From Alphaproteobacteria bacterium (GTDB lineage Bacteria > Pseudomonadota > Alphaproteobacteria > Micavibrionales > Micavibrionaceae), in the NCBI GenBank assembly GCA_018608245.1, contig JABAZY010000002.1:1-51248 (forward strand): DNA of 51,248 nt, in the 5' to 3' direction. The position numbers and the translations under genes were made by a program. The notes under the pieces were generated by a model that saw only the letters and a list, made by a program, of their open reading frames with translations, was not told where the DNA came from and did not search any database. Position 1 is the first letter of the stretch; the number at the start of each line of letters is the position of its first letter. Shown here piece by piece: positions 25,192 through 34,252 of the stretch.

Positions 25192-27210
25192 ATGAAAAAA
25201 AATGAAAACATGCCTTTAAATGAGCCTGGTATTGTATTTGACGATGACGTTAAAGATGTGTCAGCGCAAAAGCCTATTGAAATTAATAAAAAGGCTCCGC
25301 CTGTCCAAGCGCCCACACCTGATGCGGCGCAAAATTCTGACTGGGCTCAAGAACAGCCGAAAGAAGATGTTTCTATTGTTGTTGGAGAAGCGGTTGAAGA
25401 AGATGATGCGCTGGATTTTGTTATTGAGCCTGAGGGTGTTGTTTTAGAGCCTGAAAAGGAGATACCAGAATCGACAAGCAGAGAAGTGACGTCTTCTGTG
25501 ACTGAATTACAAACAGCAGAACAGGAAACGGAAGTTTTTAAAGGGCGTATTGGCGAAATCTTAATTGCCAAAGGCGTGATTACAGAGTCTCAGCTTAATG
25601 TTGCGCTGCAAGAAAAGAAAATTTCAGGCAAGATGATTGGTGAGGTGCTTGTTGACTTAGGCTTTATTGAACCTGAAGAAATGAGCGTTCATATTGCTGA
25701 AGCTTCTGGCTTCGGTGTTTTTGACCCTAAGGCAACCATCATGGATGGTGAAATGCTGGCCTATGTGGAAAAAACATTAGCGACAAAATATCAGATGCTT
25801 CCATTCTCTAAAGATGGTGATGATGTGTTGGTGGCGATGGCTGACCCGCATGATGTTATGGCGTTGGATGTTTTGAGACAGAATCTACCTAAGGGTGCGA
25901 AAGTAAAACCTTTTGTGGCAACTAATCAGGTTATTTCTGAAGCTATCGATGCTGCTTACGGTTTTTCAAGTGATATCAATGCCATATTGAATGAACTTGA
26001 AGGTGAAGATGAGATTGATTTAAATGCGTTAACGGATGAAGCGGGGTATAGTCATCCGATTGTGCGTCTTGTTAATTCGTTGATTTTTGAGGCTGTGAAA
26101 ATTGGCGCGTCCGATTTGCATTTTGAGCCTGAGGAAAATTTTGTTCGCTTACGTTACAGATTAGATGGTGTTTTGTTTAATGCACAAATTCTTCATAAGA
26201 AGCACTGGAGTGGTATTTCTCAACGTATTAAAATTATGTCTTCGCTTAATATTGCGGATAAGCTCGCGCCACAAGATGGTCGTATTCAGATGACGGTTGC
26301 TGGGCATGAAGTTGATTTCCGTGTGTCATCATTGCCAACAGTGTTTGGTGAAAACATTGTTATGCGTGTTTTGGATAAGCAATCCAGTATTCTACCGCTT
26401 CATGTTCTTGGGTTTAGTGAGGTTAACAAAGACCGTATTGACCGTGCGCAGAAGCGTCCAGAAGGAATTATTATTGTTACGGGACCTACGGGTTCTGGTA
26501 AAACGACAACGCTTTATTCAATGTTGAACGAAATTAATACGGTTGATGTGAATATCCAAACTTTGGAAGATCCAGTTGAGTATTCACTCCCTATGATCCG
26601 TCAGACATCTGTGCGTGAAGGCGTTCTGAGTTTTGCTGATGGGATTAGAGCGCTTTTACGTCAGGATCCGGACATCATCTTTATTGGTGAGGTCCGTGAT
26701 AAAGTGACGGCTGAGATGGCATTGCAGGCTGCGATGACTGGTCACCAAGTTTATACGTCTTTACATACAAACGATTCCTTTGGTGCACTTCCAAGGCTTT
26801 ATGACCTTGGGATGGTGCCTGGAATGATTGCGGGTAATATTATTGCTGTCTTTGCGCAGCGTTTGGGGCGTGTTCTTTGTACTAATTGTAAAGAGCCTCA
26901 TGTTGCAACAGAAGAGGAGTGTAAAATTTTGGGGGTTGAGACAAGTAAGTCGCCAGACATTTTCAATGCACATCAAGGTGGTTGTGACCAATGCAAAGGG
27001 CAGGGTTATAAAGGCCGTGTCGCGTTGGCCGAGATTTTATTATTTGACGATGAAATGGACGCTATTGTTGCCAAGGGTGGTACAAGAGCAGAAATTAAAG
27101 AGATGGCATTAGCAAAAGGCTTTAAGAGTATTAAGGATGATGGTATGCTAAAAATATTAGAAGGTAAAACGACCTTTGATGCTGTTTCTAAAATCGTTAG
27201 CATCGTTTAA
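25192..27210 (+). CDS. Type IV pilus assembly ATPase (PilB/MshE/GspE family)
   Basis: 672 aa hexameric cytoplasmic ATPase that powers pilin polymerisation. Residues 1-115 are an unusual acidic, low-complexity leader. An MshEN/T2SSE N-terminal domain follows (about 117-265, GRIGEILIAKGVITESQLNV), then the ATPase. Walker A is GPTGSGKTT at about 431-439, the Asp box is near LEDPVEYSL, and Walker B is DPDIIFIGEVRD. The zinc-binding tetracysteine CTNC ... CDQC is typical of assembly ATPases and absent from PilT. It is the first gene of the locus; the platform gene follows after 28 bp. Confidence 0.93.
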   Translation: MKKNENMPLNEPGIVFDDDVKDVSAQKPIEINKKAPPVQAPTPDAAQNSDWAQEQPKEDVSIVVGEAVEEDDALDFVIEPEGVVLEPEKEIPESTSREVTSSVTELQTAEQETEVFKGRIGEILIAKGVITESQLNVALQEKKISGKMIGEVLVDLGFIEPEEMSVHIAEASGFGVFDPKATIMDGEMLAYVEKTLATKYQMLPFSKDGDDVLVAMADPHDVMALDVLRQNLPKGAKVKPFVATNQVISEAIDAAYGFSSDINAILNELEGEDEIDLNALTDEAGYSHPIVRLVNSLIFEAVKIGASDLHFEPEENFVRLRYRLDGVLFNAQILHKKHWSGISQRIKIMSSLNIADKLAPQDGRIQMTVAGHEVDFRVSSLPTVFGENIVMRVLDKQSSILPLHVLGFSEVNKDRIDRAQKRPEGIIIVTGPTGSGKTTTLYSMLNEINTVDVNIQTLEDPVEYSLPMIRQTSVREGVLSFADGIRALLRQDPDIIFIGEVRDKVTAEMALQAAMTGHQVYTSLHTNDSFGALPRLYDLGMVPGMIAGNIIAVFAQRLGRVLCTNCKEPHVATEEECKILGVETSKSPDIFNAHQGGCDQCKGQGYKGRVALAEILLFDDEMDAIVAKGGTRAEIKEMALAKGFKSIKDDGMLKILEGKTTFDAVSKIVSIV

Positions 27211-27238
27211 CGATAATTCAATTGGGGTAATATAGTTA

Positions 27239-28456
27239 ATGGAAAAGTACAAATATCGCGCAATGAACGAAGCGGGACGCCCTGTTCGCGGTGTCTTGTC
27301 AGCTGCAAATGAAAACGATCTTTTTTCACAATTACAAAGTGCGGGACTTGAATTAGTCTCGTGCTCACCTGTTTCTAAAAAGGGTGGTCTTCTAAGCGCC
27401 GTTGGGGTTGGAAAAAGCGTTAAGATTCGTGAGTTGATTCAATTCTTCCTACATTTGCGTCAGATGCAAGGTGCAGGTATTCCATTATTAGATTCGCTAG
27501 CAGATATTCGTGACACGGCAGATAATGATTATTTCAGAGATATCCTGTCAGAGATGTATCGTGATGTATCGGAAGGTAGTTCCTTCTCTGAGGCTTTGGC
27601 TAATCACCCTAAAATCTTTACAAATTTATATGTATCTTTGATTTCCTCTGGTGAGGAAAGTGGGGATATTGCAACGTCATGTGATCAGTTAATTGTATAT
27701 TTAAAATGGGTTGATTCTATGCAAGTGCGCGTGCGTAAAGCAACACGTTACCCAACAATTCTTTTGATTGCTGTTGTTTTGACTGTTGTTGTTATGATGG
27801 CGTTTGTTGTGCCGCAGATCGTTGACTTTATTAAAGAGCTGGATCAAGAACTTCCGTTTATCACAACATCATTGATGGCAACCTCAGACTTCTTTGTGGC
27901 TAACTGGATGTATATTTTTGGCTTCCTTATATTCTCTGTTATTGGCGTGGTCGTCATGTCTCGTACGTCTGACTCGTTTGCTTACAGAAGAGATGCGGTG
28001 TTCCTTAAATTGCCTATTATGGGGGATTTGATCCGTAAAATTAACATTGCGCGTTTTGCGCAAACGTTTGGCTCTCTCTTTATGGGGGGGATTGATACGT
28101 TGAAAGCATTGGATGCGGCAACGCAGACCGTCAATAACCGTGTGCTTAATGAAGCTTTGGACAATGTGCAACGTTTTGTTCGCGAAGGGGCGCCTATGTC
28201 AGAAGCAATGAATAGGTGTGGAGAATTCCCAAGTATGGTCATTCGTATGGTGCGGGTTGGTGAGGAATCGGGTAATTTAACAGATGTTCTGAATCAAGTG
28301 GCGGAGTTTTATACAAACGATGTTGATGAAGAAGTTGAAAAAGTTATTGCTATGATTGAACCAGCCCTTACATTGATACTAGGGGTTATGATACTATGGA
28401 TTGCGGCAGGGGTATTTGGCCCTATCTATAACAGTTTCTCTGAAATGGATTTTTAG
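27239..28456 (+). CDS. Pilus inner-membrane platform protein (PilC/GspF/MshG family)
   Basis: 405 aa polytopic platform protein that couples the assembly ATPase to the pilin. It starts with the family's KYKYRAMNEAGRPVRGVLSA beta region. Two homologous T2SSF domains follow (about 65-190, FFLHLRQMQGAGIPLLDSLA, and about 265-390, FAQTFGSLFMGGIDTLKAL), each with a conserved GEESG motif (SSGEESGDI and RVGEESGNL). Transmembrane helices lie near 170-195 (TILLIAVVLTVVVMMAFVVP), 220-240 and at the C-terminus. Length is standard. It is directly downstream of the ATPase, as in GspE-GspF pairs. Confidence 0.93.
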   Translation: MEKYKYRAMNEAGRPVRGVLSAANENDLFSQLQSAGLELVSCSPVSKKGGLLSAVGVGKSVKIRELIQFFLHLRQMQGAGIPLLDSLADIRDTADNDYFRDILSEMYRDVSEGSSFSEALANHPKIFTNLYVSLISSGEESGDIATSCDQLIVYLKWVDSMQVRVRKATRYPTILLIAVVLTVVVMMAFVVPQIVDFIKELDQELPFITTSLMATSDFFVANWMYIFGFLIFSVIGVVVMSRTSDSFAYRRDAVFLKLPIMGDLIRKINIARFAQTFGSLFMGGIDTLKALDAATQTVNNRVLNEALDNVQRFVREGAPMSEAMNRCGEFPSMVIRMVRVGEESGNLTDVLNQVAEFYTNDVDEEVEKVIAMIEPALTLILGVMILWIAAGVFGPIYNSFSEMDF

Positions 28457-28492
28457 AGTGGCTCACACAAGGACTAAAGGTTAACTTATATA

Positions 28493-30094
28493 ATGTTATT
28501 TTCATCGTCACGCAGTGTTATCATCCTAAGTGATGAGAGTGTTCAGATATATAGCTGTTCCTCGTCCAAGACTAAGTTTATAGAATCCGTTCCTTGTAAT
28601 ACACTTGAATTTGAAGAGTCTGTTAAGTCGTGCTTGTTGAAGCAAGGGCGTGGAAGACCTGTTGTTATCTTAAACGGTATGGTAGAGCAGCATTACCGTA
28701 AAGAAAAAGTTCGTAAAGTGTCTGTTATGGATCAAGCGAATGTTCTTAAGCGTCGTTTGAATGTAGCTTTTCCTAATCATCCTATTCGTGCGAGTTTGAA
28801 GTTAGAAAAAGAAAAAGGTGATGGTAAAACCACAAATTATCTTTTTGCGGCGATGCCTTCTTCGGAATCTTTCAAAAAAGTTATTAATGCGGTTTTAGAG
28901 TCGCGTGTTTCTATCGTTGGTGTTTATCTGCTTCCTGTTGAAGCAGCGCCTATGGTGAAGAAATTAGTGGGCAAGGTTTATTCTAGCGAGCAAGCGCGCT
29001 CTGTTTGGACCATTATGGTGGGGCAACAACGTGGCGGTGGTTTAAGGCAGGTTGTTACCCGTAACGGTGACCTTGCTTTGACACGTATGTCTCCTGTTGT
29101 GGATACGGATATTGAGCCTGAATTATGGGCTGGTGAAGTTTACAGCGAAATTAAAGCGACGATGAGTTATCTATCTCGTTTTGGGTATAGTGAAGCAGAT
29201 GGTCTAAATATTGTTGTTATTGCTAATTCTCCAAGCGCAGAAGTGCTCGAAAAAATCATAGATATTGAATGTAATTTAAAAGTTCTTGATATCAAAGAAG
29301 CTGCTACAGCGGTTGGTCTTCGATTGGGTAAGCACGATGATTTAAGATATGCGGATATCTTATATGCGTCGGCTTTAGGTCAAAAATCTAAATATATTTT
29401 ACCGATGAGCGCTCCTACTGTGGATCGCTTGGTGAAGCCAAGGAAAGCGGCTTCTTATATTATTTTTGCTTTGATGGCAGGACTTGCAGGTGTCGCATTT
29501 TTCCTTTTCCAGGGGCTGAATGAGCAGGCGGTTAACAAAGATAAATTACTTGTGGCGGAACAGCGTTTGAATGCATTGCAGCAAGAATATGATATTGAGT
29601 TAGAGAAGAAAAAAGCCGTTGGCTTTGACTTTTTGCTCGTTAATAATTCAATTGGATTATTTGAGGGGTATCAGGTTAATAAAACCCACTTGTTAAAAAC
29701 TATTCGTGAAATAGGGCGCTCTTTGGGGGCTGATTTAAAAATTGATAATATAAAAATGACGGTAGAGGATGTTAAAAAGAATGCGCTTAATCCTTATGAA
29801 TACCCAGAGCCTGATCTTGAGGGGGCTGCTGCGCGACCAGACCAAGAACTAAAGACGGCCATAACATTGTCTTTTGATGAAGAAATGGAGCCAGATGTGG
29901 GGGTTAGTTTGGTTAATGGGTTAAGAGATCGTCTGGCGCGAAATCTACCAACCCATAGAGTTGAAGTGGCTAAGCAAGTTGCGGGCTTGAGTTATACAGG
30001 TAATTTTGCTGGTGAGGCTATTGAGGAAAATGCTGAATCTACAGAAGGCCAAGACCTGAAAGCAGAAATTATTATTATTGGAGCCGTGCAATGA
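28493..30094 (+). CDS. PilM/PilN- or GspL-like inner-membrane assembly protein
   Basis: 533 aa, apparently a PilM-type plus PilN-type fusion as in GspL. The N-terminal 310 residues are soluble with an actin-like/PilM pattern (VIILSDESVQIYSCSSSKTK, then the VSIVGVYLLPVEAAPMVKKL segment). One transmembrane helix follows at about 323-345 (AASYIIFALMAGLAGVAFFL), then a periplasmic coiled coil and a ferredoxin-like C-terminus. This bitopic protein would link the cytoplasmic ATPase to the periplasmic ring. MshI plus MshJ is the equivalent in MSHA systems. It overlaps the next gene by ATGA at 30091. Confidence 0.75.
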   Translation: MLFSSSRSVIILSDESVQIYSCSSSKTKFIESVPCNTLEFEESVKSCLLKQGRGRPVVILNGMVEQHYRKEKVRKVSVMDQANVLKRRLNVAFPNHPIRASLKLEKEKGDGKTTNYLFAAMPSSESFKKVINAVLESRVSIVGVYLLPVEAAPMVKKLVGKVYSSEQARSVWTIMVGQQRGGGLRQVVTRNGDLALTRMSPVVDTDIEPELWAGEVYSEIKATMSYLSRFGYSEADGLNIVVIANSPSAEVLEKIIDIECNLKVLDIKEAATAVGLRLGKHDDLRYADILYASALGQKSKYILPMSAPTVDRLVKPRKAASYIIFALMAGLAGVAFFLFQGLNEQAVNKDKLLVAEQRLNALQQEYDIELEKKKAVGFDFLLVNNSIGLFEGYQVNKTHLLKTIREIGRSLGADLKIDNIKMTVEDVKKNALNPYEYPEPDLEGAAARPDQELKTAITLSFDEEMEPDVGVSLVNGLRDRLARNLPTHRVEVAKQVAGLSYTGNFAGEAIEENAESTEGQDLKAEIIIIGAVQ

Positions 30095-30741
30095 TAAAAA
30101 TTATAGGGTTACAAAAAGTTTTAATGATTGCGGTGTTTGCAGGGCTTTTAGTCTTAGCTGTGGGATATAAAACATATGTGTTAGATGCGTCTAATACGAC
30201 ATTGGTTCGCGAGGTTGGCGGTAAAGAAGGTGAACTTTCTACAATGTATAGCAATATTGCTGATCTCAGAGCGTCATTGGAAAAGTTTGAAGCGCAAAAA
30301 GAACAGTTTAAAACCGTTGCCGCTTTGGGCTTTTTTGATCCTCAAGATCGTGTAGATACAAGAACAAGGATTAATTTGTTGCAAAGAGAGAGCCGTTTGA
30401 TTTCCGCTCGTTATACCCTTAGTCCAGTGGTGATTGAGCAAAATAAAAAGGCTGCTGAGGCAAAACAAAAAGTACTCTTTACTGAAATTAAATTTGATTT
30501 AGAGGCTATAGACGATGCCGATATTTATAGCTTTATTAAACTGCTGAATTATGGTTTTCCAGGGAATATTAAAATTACATCATTTAATATGAAGAGAGAT
30601 GGCGAGTTGAATTATCCAACTTTAAGAAAGATTGGTAGCGGCGGTGGTGTTTCCCTTGTGCAGGCAACGTTGCATGTTGAGTGGCGAACAATGGTAGATG
30701 TGAATGCCTCTATGGGTTCATCATTTCAGGGAGGAAATTAA
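30091..30741 (+). CDS. PilO/GspM-like inner-membrane protein
   Basis: 216 aa bitopic protein. A short cytoplasmic start (MIKIIGLQKV) precedes one transmembrane helix at about 11-30 (LMIAVFAGLLVLAVGYKTYV). A periplasmic coiled coil follows (TMYSNIADLRASLEKFEAQK), then a compact alpha/beta C-terminus. This is the PilO/GspM architecture, which dimerises with PilN/GspL and aligns the periplasmic ring; sequence similarity alone is weak, so gene order carries the call. The ATGA overlap with the PilM/N-like gene implies translation coupling. Confidence 0.65.
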   Translation: MIKIIGLQKVLMIAVFAGLLVLAVGYKTYVLDASNTTLVREVGGKEGELSTMYSNIADLRASLEKFEAQKEQFKTVAALGFFDPQDRVDTRTRINLLQRESRLISARYTLSPVVIEQNKKAAEAKQKVLFTEIKFDLEAIDDADIYSFIKLLNYGFPGNIKITSFNMKRDGELNYPTLRKIGSGGGVSLVQATLHVEWRTMVDVNASMGSSFQGGN

Positions 30742-30743
30742 TT

Positions 30744-31382
30744 ATGAACTTCCTATTGAATAAAATTTTACTGGCGACATGTTGTTTGTCTTTTCTTGTG
30801 GCACCTGTCTACGCGCAAGAAGCTATTCAGCCAATCGAATTGTTAGAAGATCAAGTCGTTGAAAGTAGTGCAGACACAACAGTTCCTCTTACTGCGCAGC
30901 AAACAGAGGCAAGTTTGCAAGCTGTTGAAGATGCTTTGCCATCAGGAGAAGCAACTTTGGACGATATGATAAAGCGTACCGAGTTAAATGGACCTGATGT
31001 GGATGTTTATCAAATATCATCTTTGTTTTTTAGTGCTCGTGAGCATTCACTCTTGGCGGAAGCACGTCAGGGGTTTGTGACGAGACCGCCGGGTGAGGGG
31101 GAGATTGAAGCTGCTGAAAATGATAATGGTGCGATTGAAATGGGGCCTAGGACATTGTCTCTTGGCGGTATTGTTTATGTAGGGTCGGATGATTGGGTCG
31201 TTTGGTTGAACGGGCAGCGTGTTAGCGCGAATGCTATCCCATCAGAGATATTGGATATTGATGTAACTAAATCATACGTTAAGTTGCAATGGTTTGATGC
31301 ATTTACTAATCAAATTTTTCCTGTGAAATTACGTGCGCATCAAAGATTTAATATCGATACACGTATATTCCTTCCTGGTTAA
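30744..31382 (+). CDS. PilP/GspC-like secreted pilus protein
   Basis: 212 aa. ATG 30744 is chosen for its excellent AGGGAGGAAA Shine-Dalgarno and gives a clean signal peptide (ILLATCCLSFLVAPVYA), possibly a lipoprotein signal at LATCC. A long acidic linker follows. The C-terminal 75 residues (SLGGIVYVGSDDWVVWLNGQ, then the VTKSYVKLQWFD segment) look like the small beta domain of PilP/GspC/MshK, which docks onto the secretin. It starts 2 bp after the PilO-like stop, matching the PilM-N-O-P order. Confidence 0.6.
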   Translation: MNFLLNKILLATCCLSFLVAPVYAQEAIQPIELLEDQVVESSADTTVPLTAQQTEASLQAVEDALPSGEATLDDMIKRTELNGPDVDVYQISSLFFSAREHSLLAEARQGFVTRPPGEGEIEAAENDNGAIEMGPRTLSLGGIVYVGSDDWVVWLNGQRVSANAIPSEILDIDVTKSYVKLQWFDAFTNQIFPVKLRAHQRFNIDTRIFLPG

Positions 31383-31409
31383 TAAACAGCCAAATCACAG
31401 AGCATCATT

Positions 31410-32117
31410 ATGAGCGCAAAACCACTTTTAAAAATTGATAATGCCACCGCAGGGTATGGCAAGTCTGTTATTTTTGAAAACGTTAATTTTGATATTAACG
31501 AAGGTGAAATATTTGGCCTTATTGGTTTAAATGGGGTCGGTAAAACGACTCTAATTAAGGTTATACTGGGGCTTAAAAAGGCTATCGATGGGGGTGTGTC
31601 ATTTCAGGAGGGAAAAGATTTCTCTTATTTGCCTGAACGTTTTGACCCTCCTTGGTTTTTATCTGGGTTTGAATTTTTGAATTTTTCATTAAAACTGTAT
31701 GGAAAAACTATTAAATTCGAAATAGCAGAACAAGCAGCCCTAGAAGTTGGTTTAGATCCAACTTTCTTAAAGAAACGCGTAAGCACTTATTCTAAAGGTA
31801 TGAGGCAAAAATTAGGTCTTTTGGCCACAACGCTTTCCGAGTGCTCCTTATTGATTTTGGATGAGCCTATGAGTGGTTTAGACCCGCGTGCGCGTGCGGA
31901 TGTGAAGGCTATCATTTCTAAAACGAGAGAGCAGGGGCGTTCTGTCTTTATGAGCTCTCATATTTTGTCAGATATGCAGGAATTATGCGACCGTGTGGCG
32001 GTATTTGATGGCGGTCAGGTCGTGTTTTTGGGTACGCCTGCAGAATTACTAAAGCAGGGGAAAGCGAAGGGGCTAGAGACGGCGTTCTTGAACGTAATTG
32101 ATACAAAGAGTAAATAG
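31410..32117 (+). CDS. ABC transporter ATP-binding protein within pilus locus
   Basis: 235 aa, single nucleotide-binding domain. Walker A is GLNGVGKTT at about 39-47, the signature is an unusual YSKGMRQKL instead of LSGGQ, and Walker B is LLILDEPMSGLD, followed by the H-loop SSHIL. The YSKGM form is common in ABC-2 type exporters of the CcmA/YhaQ kind. Its likely permease is at 38559-39323, about 6.4 kb away in the same locus. Myxococcus xanthus needs an ABC transporter (PilGHI) encoded among its pil genes, and this may be an analogue. Confidence 0.9.
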   Translation: MSAKPLLKIDNATAGYGKSVIFENVNFDINEGEIFGLIGLNGVGKTTLIKVILGLKKAIDGGVSFQEGKDFSYLPERFDPPWFLSGFEFLNFSLKLYGKTIKFEIAEQAALEVGLDPTFLKKRVSTYSKGMRQKLGLLATTLSECSLLILDEPMSGLDPRARADVKAIISKTREQGRSVFMSSHILSDMQELCDRVAVFDGGQVVFLGTPAELLKQGKAKGLETAFLNVIDTKSK

Positions 32118-32225
32118 TTATTTATATATGTTCTAAAGTCTTTTTTTTTGCTATAATTTTGATACTATATTCGTAGTATTTTTATATTCGGGTTCGGATA
32201 ATATATTTAAAGGTTAGGTAGTCTA

Positions 32226-33308
32226 ATGAATACGCATAAAGGTAAACGAGTTAATTTCTGGAGATTTCTCTGTGGAGGAGCCTTTGTGTCAGTTTTAACT
32301 CTATCTTCAATCCATATATCTTCTCAGGCATCAGCACAAGATTTTGATGGTTTATCCGATGATTTGTCGGCTGAATTAGATTTTCTACCGCCGCAACCAA
32401 CAGAAACAATTTTGCCAGAAGAAGAAATTCAACAATTTTCAACTGAAGCAACAAAAATAAAATCTATGGCCGCTGAAAAAGCTTTGGTCGAAGATAGAGC
32501 TGTTAAGCAAGTGATGGAAGGTTTGAGCGCACCTGCGACTGTTGGGCAGCCTTCTGTTGATGGTCTTGTGCAAGCTGAACCTGTACAAGTACCTCATTCT
32601 GGTACGTATTATGATTCTAATTCAATTGGGCCTAGGTCTGTATTAAATGACTCACCTGCGCCGCGTAAAGTTGATCCGCGTTATGAGCCAGGGCAAAGAT
32701 ATATTACGGTAGAAAAAGGGGCTGGACCTAACTCACGTCAGGCAATGTTAGTGTCTGGTAACCGTGCATTGCAGCTTGGCCGCTACACGTCTGCGATGGA
32801 AATTTTTGAAAAATTACGTAAGAAAAATCCAAAAGATAAATCGGTTTTATTGGGCCTTGCTATTGCGCAACAAAATAGTGGGATGATTGAATCTGCTATT
32901 GGTACTTACGAAAGACTTATAAGATTAGATCCGAATAATAAGAACGCTCTTGTTAATTTAATGGGATTGATTAAGCAATCAAATCCAACAAGTGCGATGA
33001 CACGCCTTAGAAAGATTCAAGATAAATACCCCAATGATGCAGGAATCGCAGCACAGATTGGACTAGTTAGTGCTGAAATGGGTAATTTAAATGATGCTAT
33101 ACGCTATTTAGGTGTTGCAGCAAGTATCGAGCCAGCAAATGCAGGTCATTTGTATAATATGGCTGTGGTTACAGACCGTGCGGGTGCGCATAAAGATTCT
33201 GTTTCATTATACGAAAAAGCGTTGGAGTTAGATGTCGTGCATGGCGCTTCAAGATCAATTCCACGTGAGCAAATTTACGATCGTTTAGCACAATTAAGAC
33301 GTCTGTAA
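32226..33308 (+). CDS. Secreted TPR-repeat protein (MshN-like)
   Basis: 360 aa. A signal peptide (CGGAFVSVLTLSSIHISSQASA, cut about residue 37) is followed by a disordered acidic/proline region to about 150. Tandem TPR units then cover about 170-345 (ALQLGRYTSAMEIFEKLRKK, then GLAIAQQNSGMIESAIGTYE, and further units). TPR proteins in MSHA (MshN) and T4P systems support secretin or pilin assembly. It is separated from the ABC ATPase by 108 bp that contains several TATAAT-like hexamers, so an internal promoter is possible. Confidence 0.75.
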   Translation: MNTHKGKRVNFWRFLCGGAFVSVLTLSSIHISSQASAQDFDGLSDDLSAELDFLPPQPTETILPEEEIQQFSTEATKIKSMAAEKALVEDRAVKQVMEGLSAPATVGQPSVDGLVQAEPVQVPHSGTYYDSNSIGPRSVLNDSPAPRKVDPRYEPGQRYITVEKGAGPNSRQAMLVSGNRALQLGRYTSAMEIFEKLRKKNPKDKSVLLGLAIAQQNSGMIESAIGTYERLIRLDPNNKNALVNLMGLIKQSNPTSAMTRLRKIQDKYPNDAGIAAQIGLVSAEMGNLNDAIRYLGVAASIEPANAGHLYNMAVVTDRAGAHKDSVSLYEKALELDVVHGASRSIPREQIYDRLAQLRRL

Positions 33309-33332
33309 TTATAGAGTAATAGGAATATAAAA

Positions 33333-34178
33333 ATGTATGAGGATTTGTATCTCGTCATTCCTTATGAATTTTTCTATTACTTATTTATCTTTTTTCTTTT
33401 AGGTCTTGTTTTTGGCAGTTTTGCTACGGCTTTAATTCACCGCATTCCGCTTGGTAAAAGCTGGGGAGTGAGCGGTACGCATGATGTGAATGCGCGTAGG
33501 TCGTCTTGCCCACAATGTAAGCACCAGTTGGGTGTTAAAGATTTAATCCCATTGTTTTCTTGGGTGTTTCAAGGCGGCAAGTGCCGCTATTGCAAAGTAT
33601 CAATTCCGATTATTTACCCGCTTACTGAGTTGAGCGTCGCCTCAATTGTTTCGCTCGTATATATTCTATGTGGTATGGAATTAGCTACAATTTTGATCAT
33701 GGTCTCAGTACCATTTTTGGTTGCCTTAACGGCGATTGATCTGAAGTTTAAAATTCTACCTAATCAATTGGTCTTTATTGTGGGGGGTATTGGTGCTCTC
33801 TATGTTGGGTATGTCTTTTTCGTTGGTGGTGCGGATATTCGTGACCAAATCCCTTTTTTAAGTGATCATTTATTGGGCATGTTAATTTTTCCTTTATTAT
33901 TATGGGGTATTGGTAAGTTAGTGACATTTCTTCTTAAGAAAGAAGCTTTAGGGTTTGGGGATGTGAAGCTATATGCTGTTTGTGGTTTGTGGGTCGGTTT
34001 AGCGGCATTACCGCAAATGATGATTTTAAGCGGCGTATTTGGTGTAACGATGGGTTGGCTATGGCGAATGGTGAAAAAAGACACTGTTTTTCCTTTTGGT
34101 CCGGCTATCGTTTTAGCTCTTTTGACGCTTGTTATTGGGCAGAATATGAACGGTGAAATTTTATCGCTAATAGGTTGA
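33333..34178 (+). CDS. Prepilin peptidase/N-methyltransferase (A24 family)
   Basis: 281 aa bifunctional membrane enzyme that cleaves prepilin leaders and methylates the new N-terminus. The N-terminal cytoplasmic domain has two zinc-type cysteine pairs (CPQC at about 57-60, CRYC at about 81-84). The aspartate protease motifs are TAIDLKFKILPNQLV and GFGDVKLYA (G-x-G-D). About seven to eight transmembrane helices are visible. Length is full, unlike the short archaeal or CpaA forms. Substrate is presumably the pilin at 41397. Located between the TPR and PilT genes. Confidence 0.95.
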   Translation: MYEDLYLVIPYEFFYYLFIFFLLGLVFGSFATALIHRIPLGKSWGVSGTHDVNARRSSCPQCKHQLGVKDLIPLFSWVFQGGKCRYCKVSIPIIYPLTELSVASIVSLVYILCGMELATILIMVSVPFLVALTAIDLKFKILPNQLVFIVGGIGALYVGYVFFVGGADIRDQIPFLSDHLLGMLIFPLLLWGIGKLVTFLLKKEALGFGDVKLYAVCGLWVGLAALPQMMILSGVFGVTMGWLWRMVKKDTVFPFGPAIVLALLTLVIGQNMNGEILSLIG

Positions 34179-34252
34179 CCACTTGGGTGATATAGCTCAA
34201 ACTATAATGGTGTTTTTATAAAATATAATAGTCTCTATTTAAGGAGGGGATT

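Noticed and set aside
34175-34229. Strong promoter before pilT
   Set aside because: TATAAT hexamers at 34203 and 34224 lack a -35 box at the proper distance (TTGACC is 22 bp from the first), so I did not list it.
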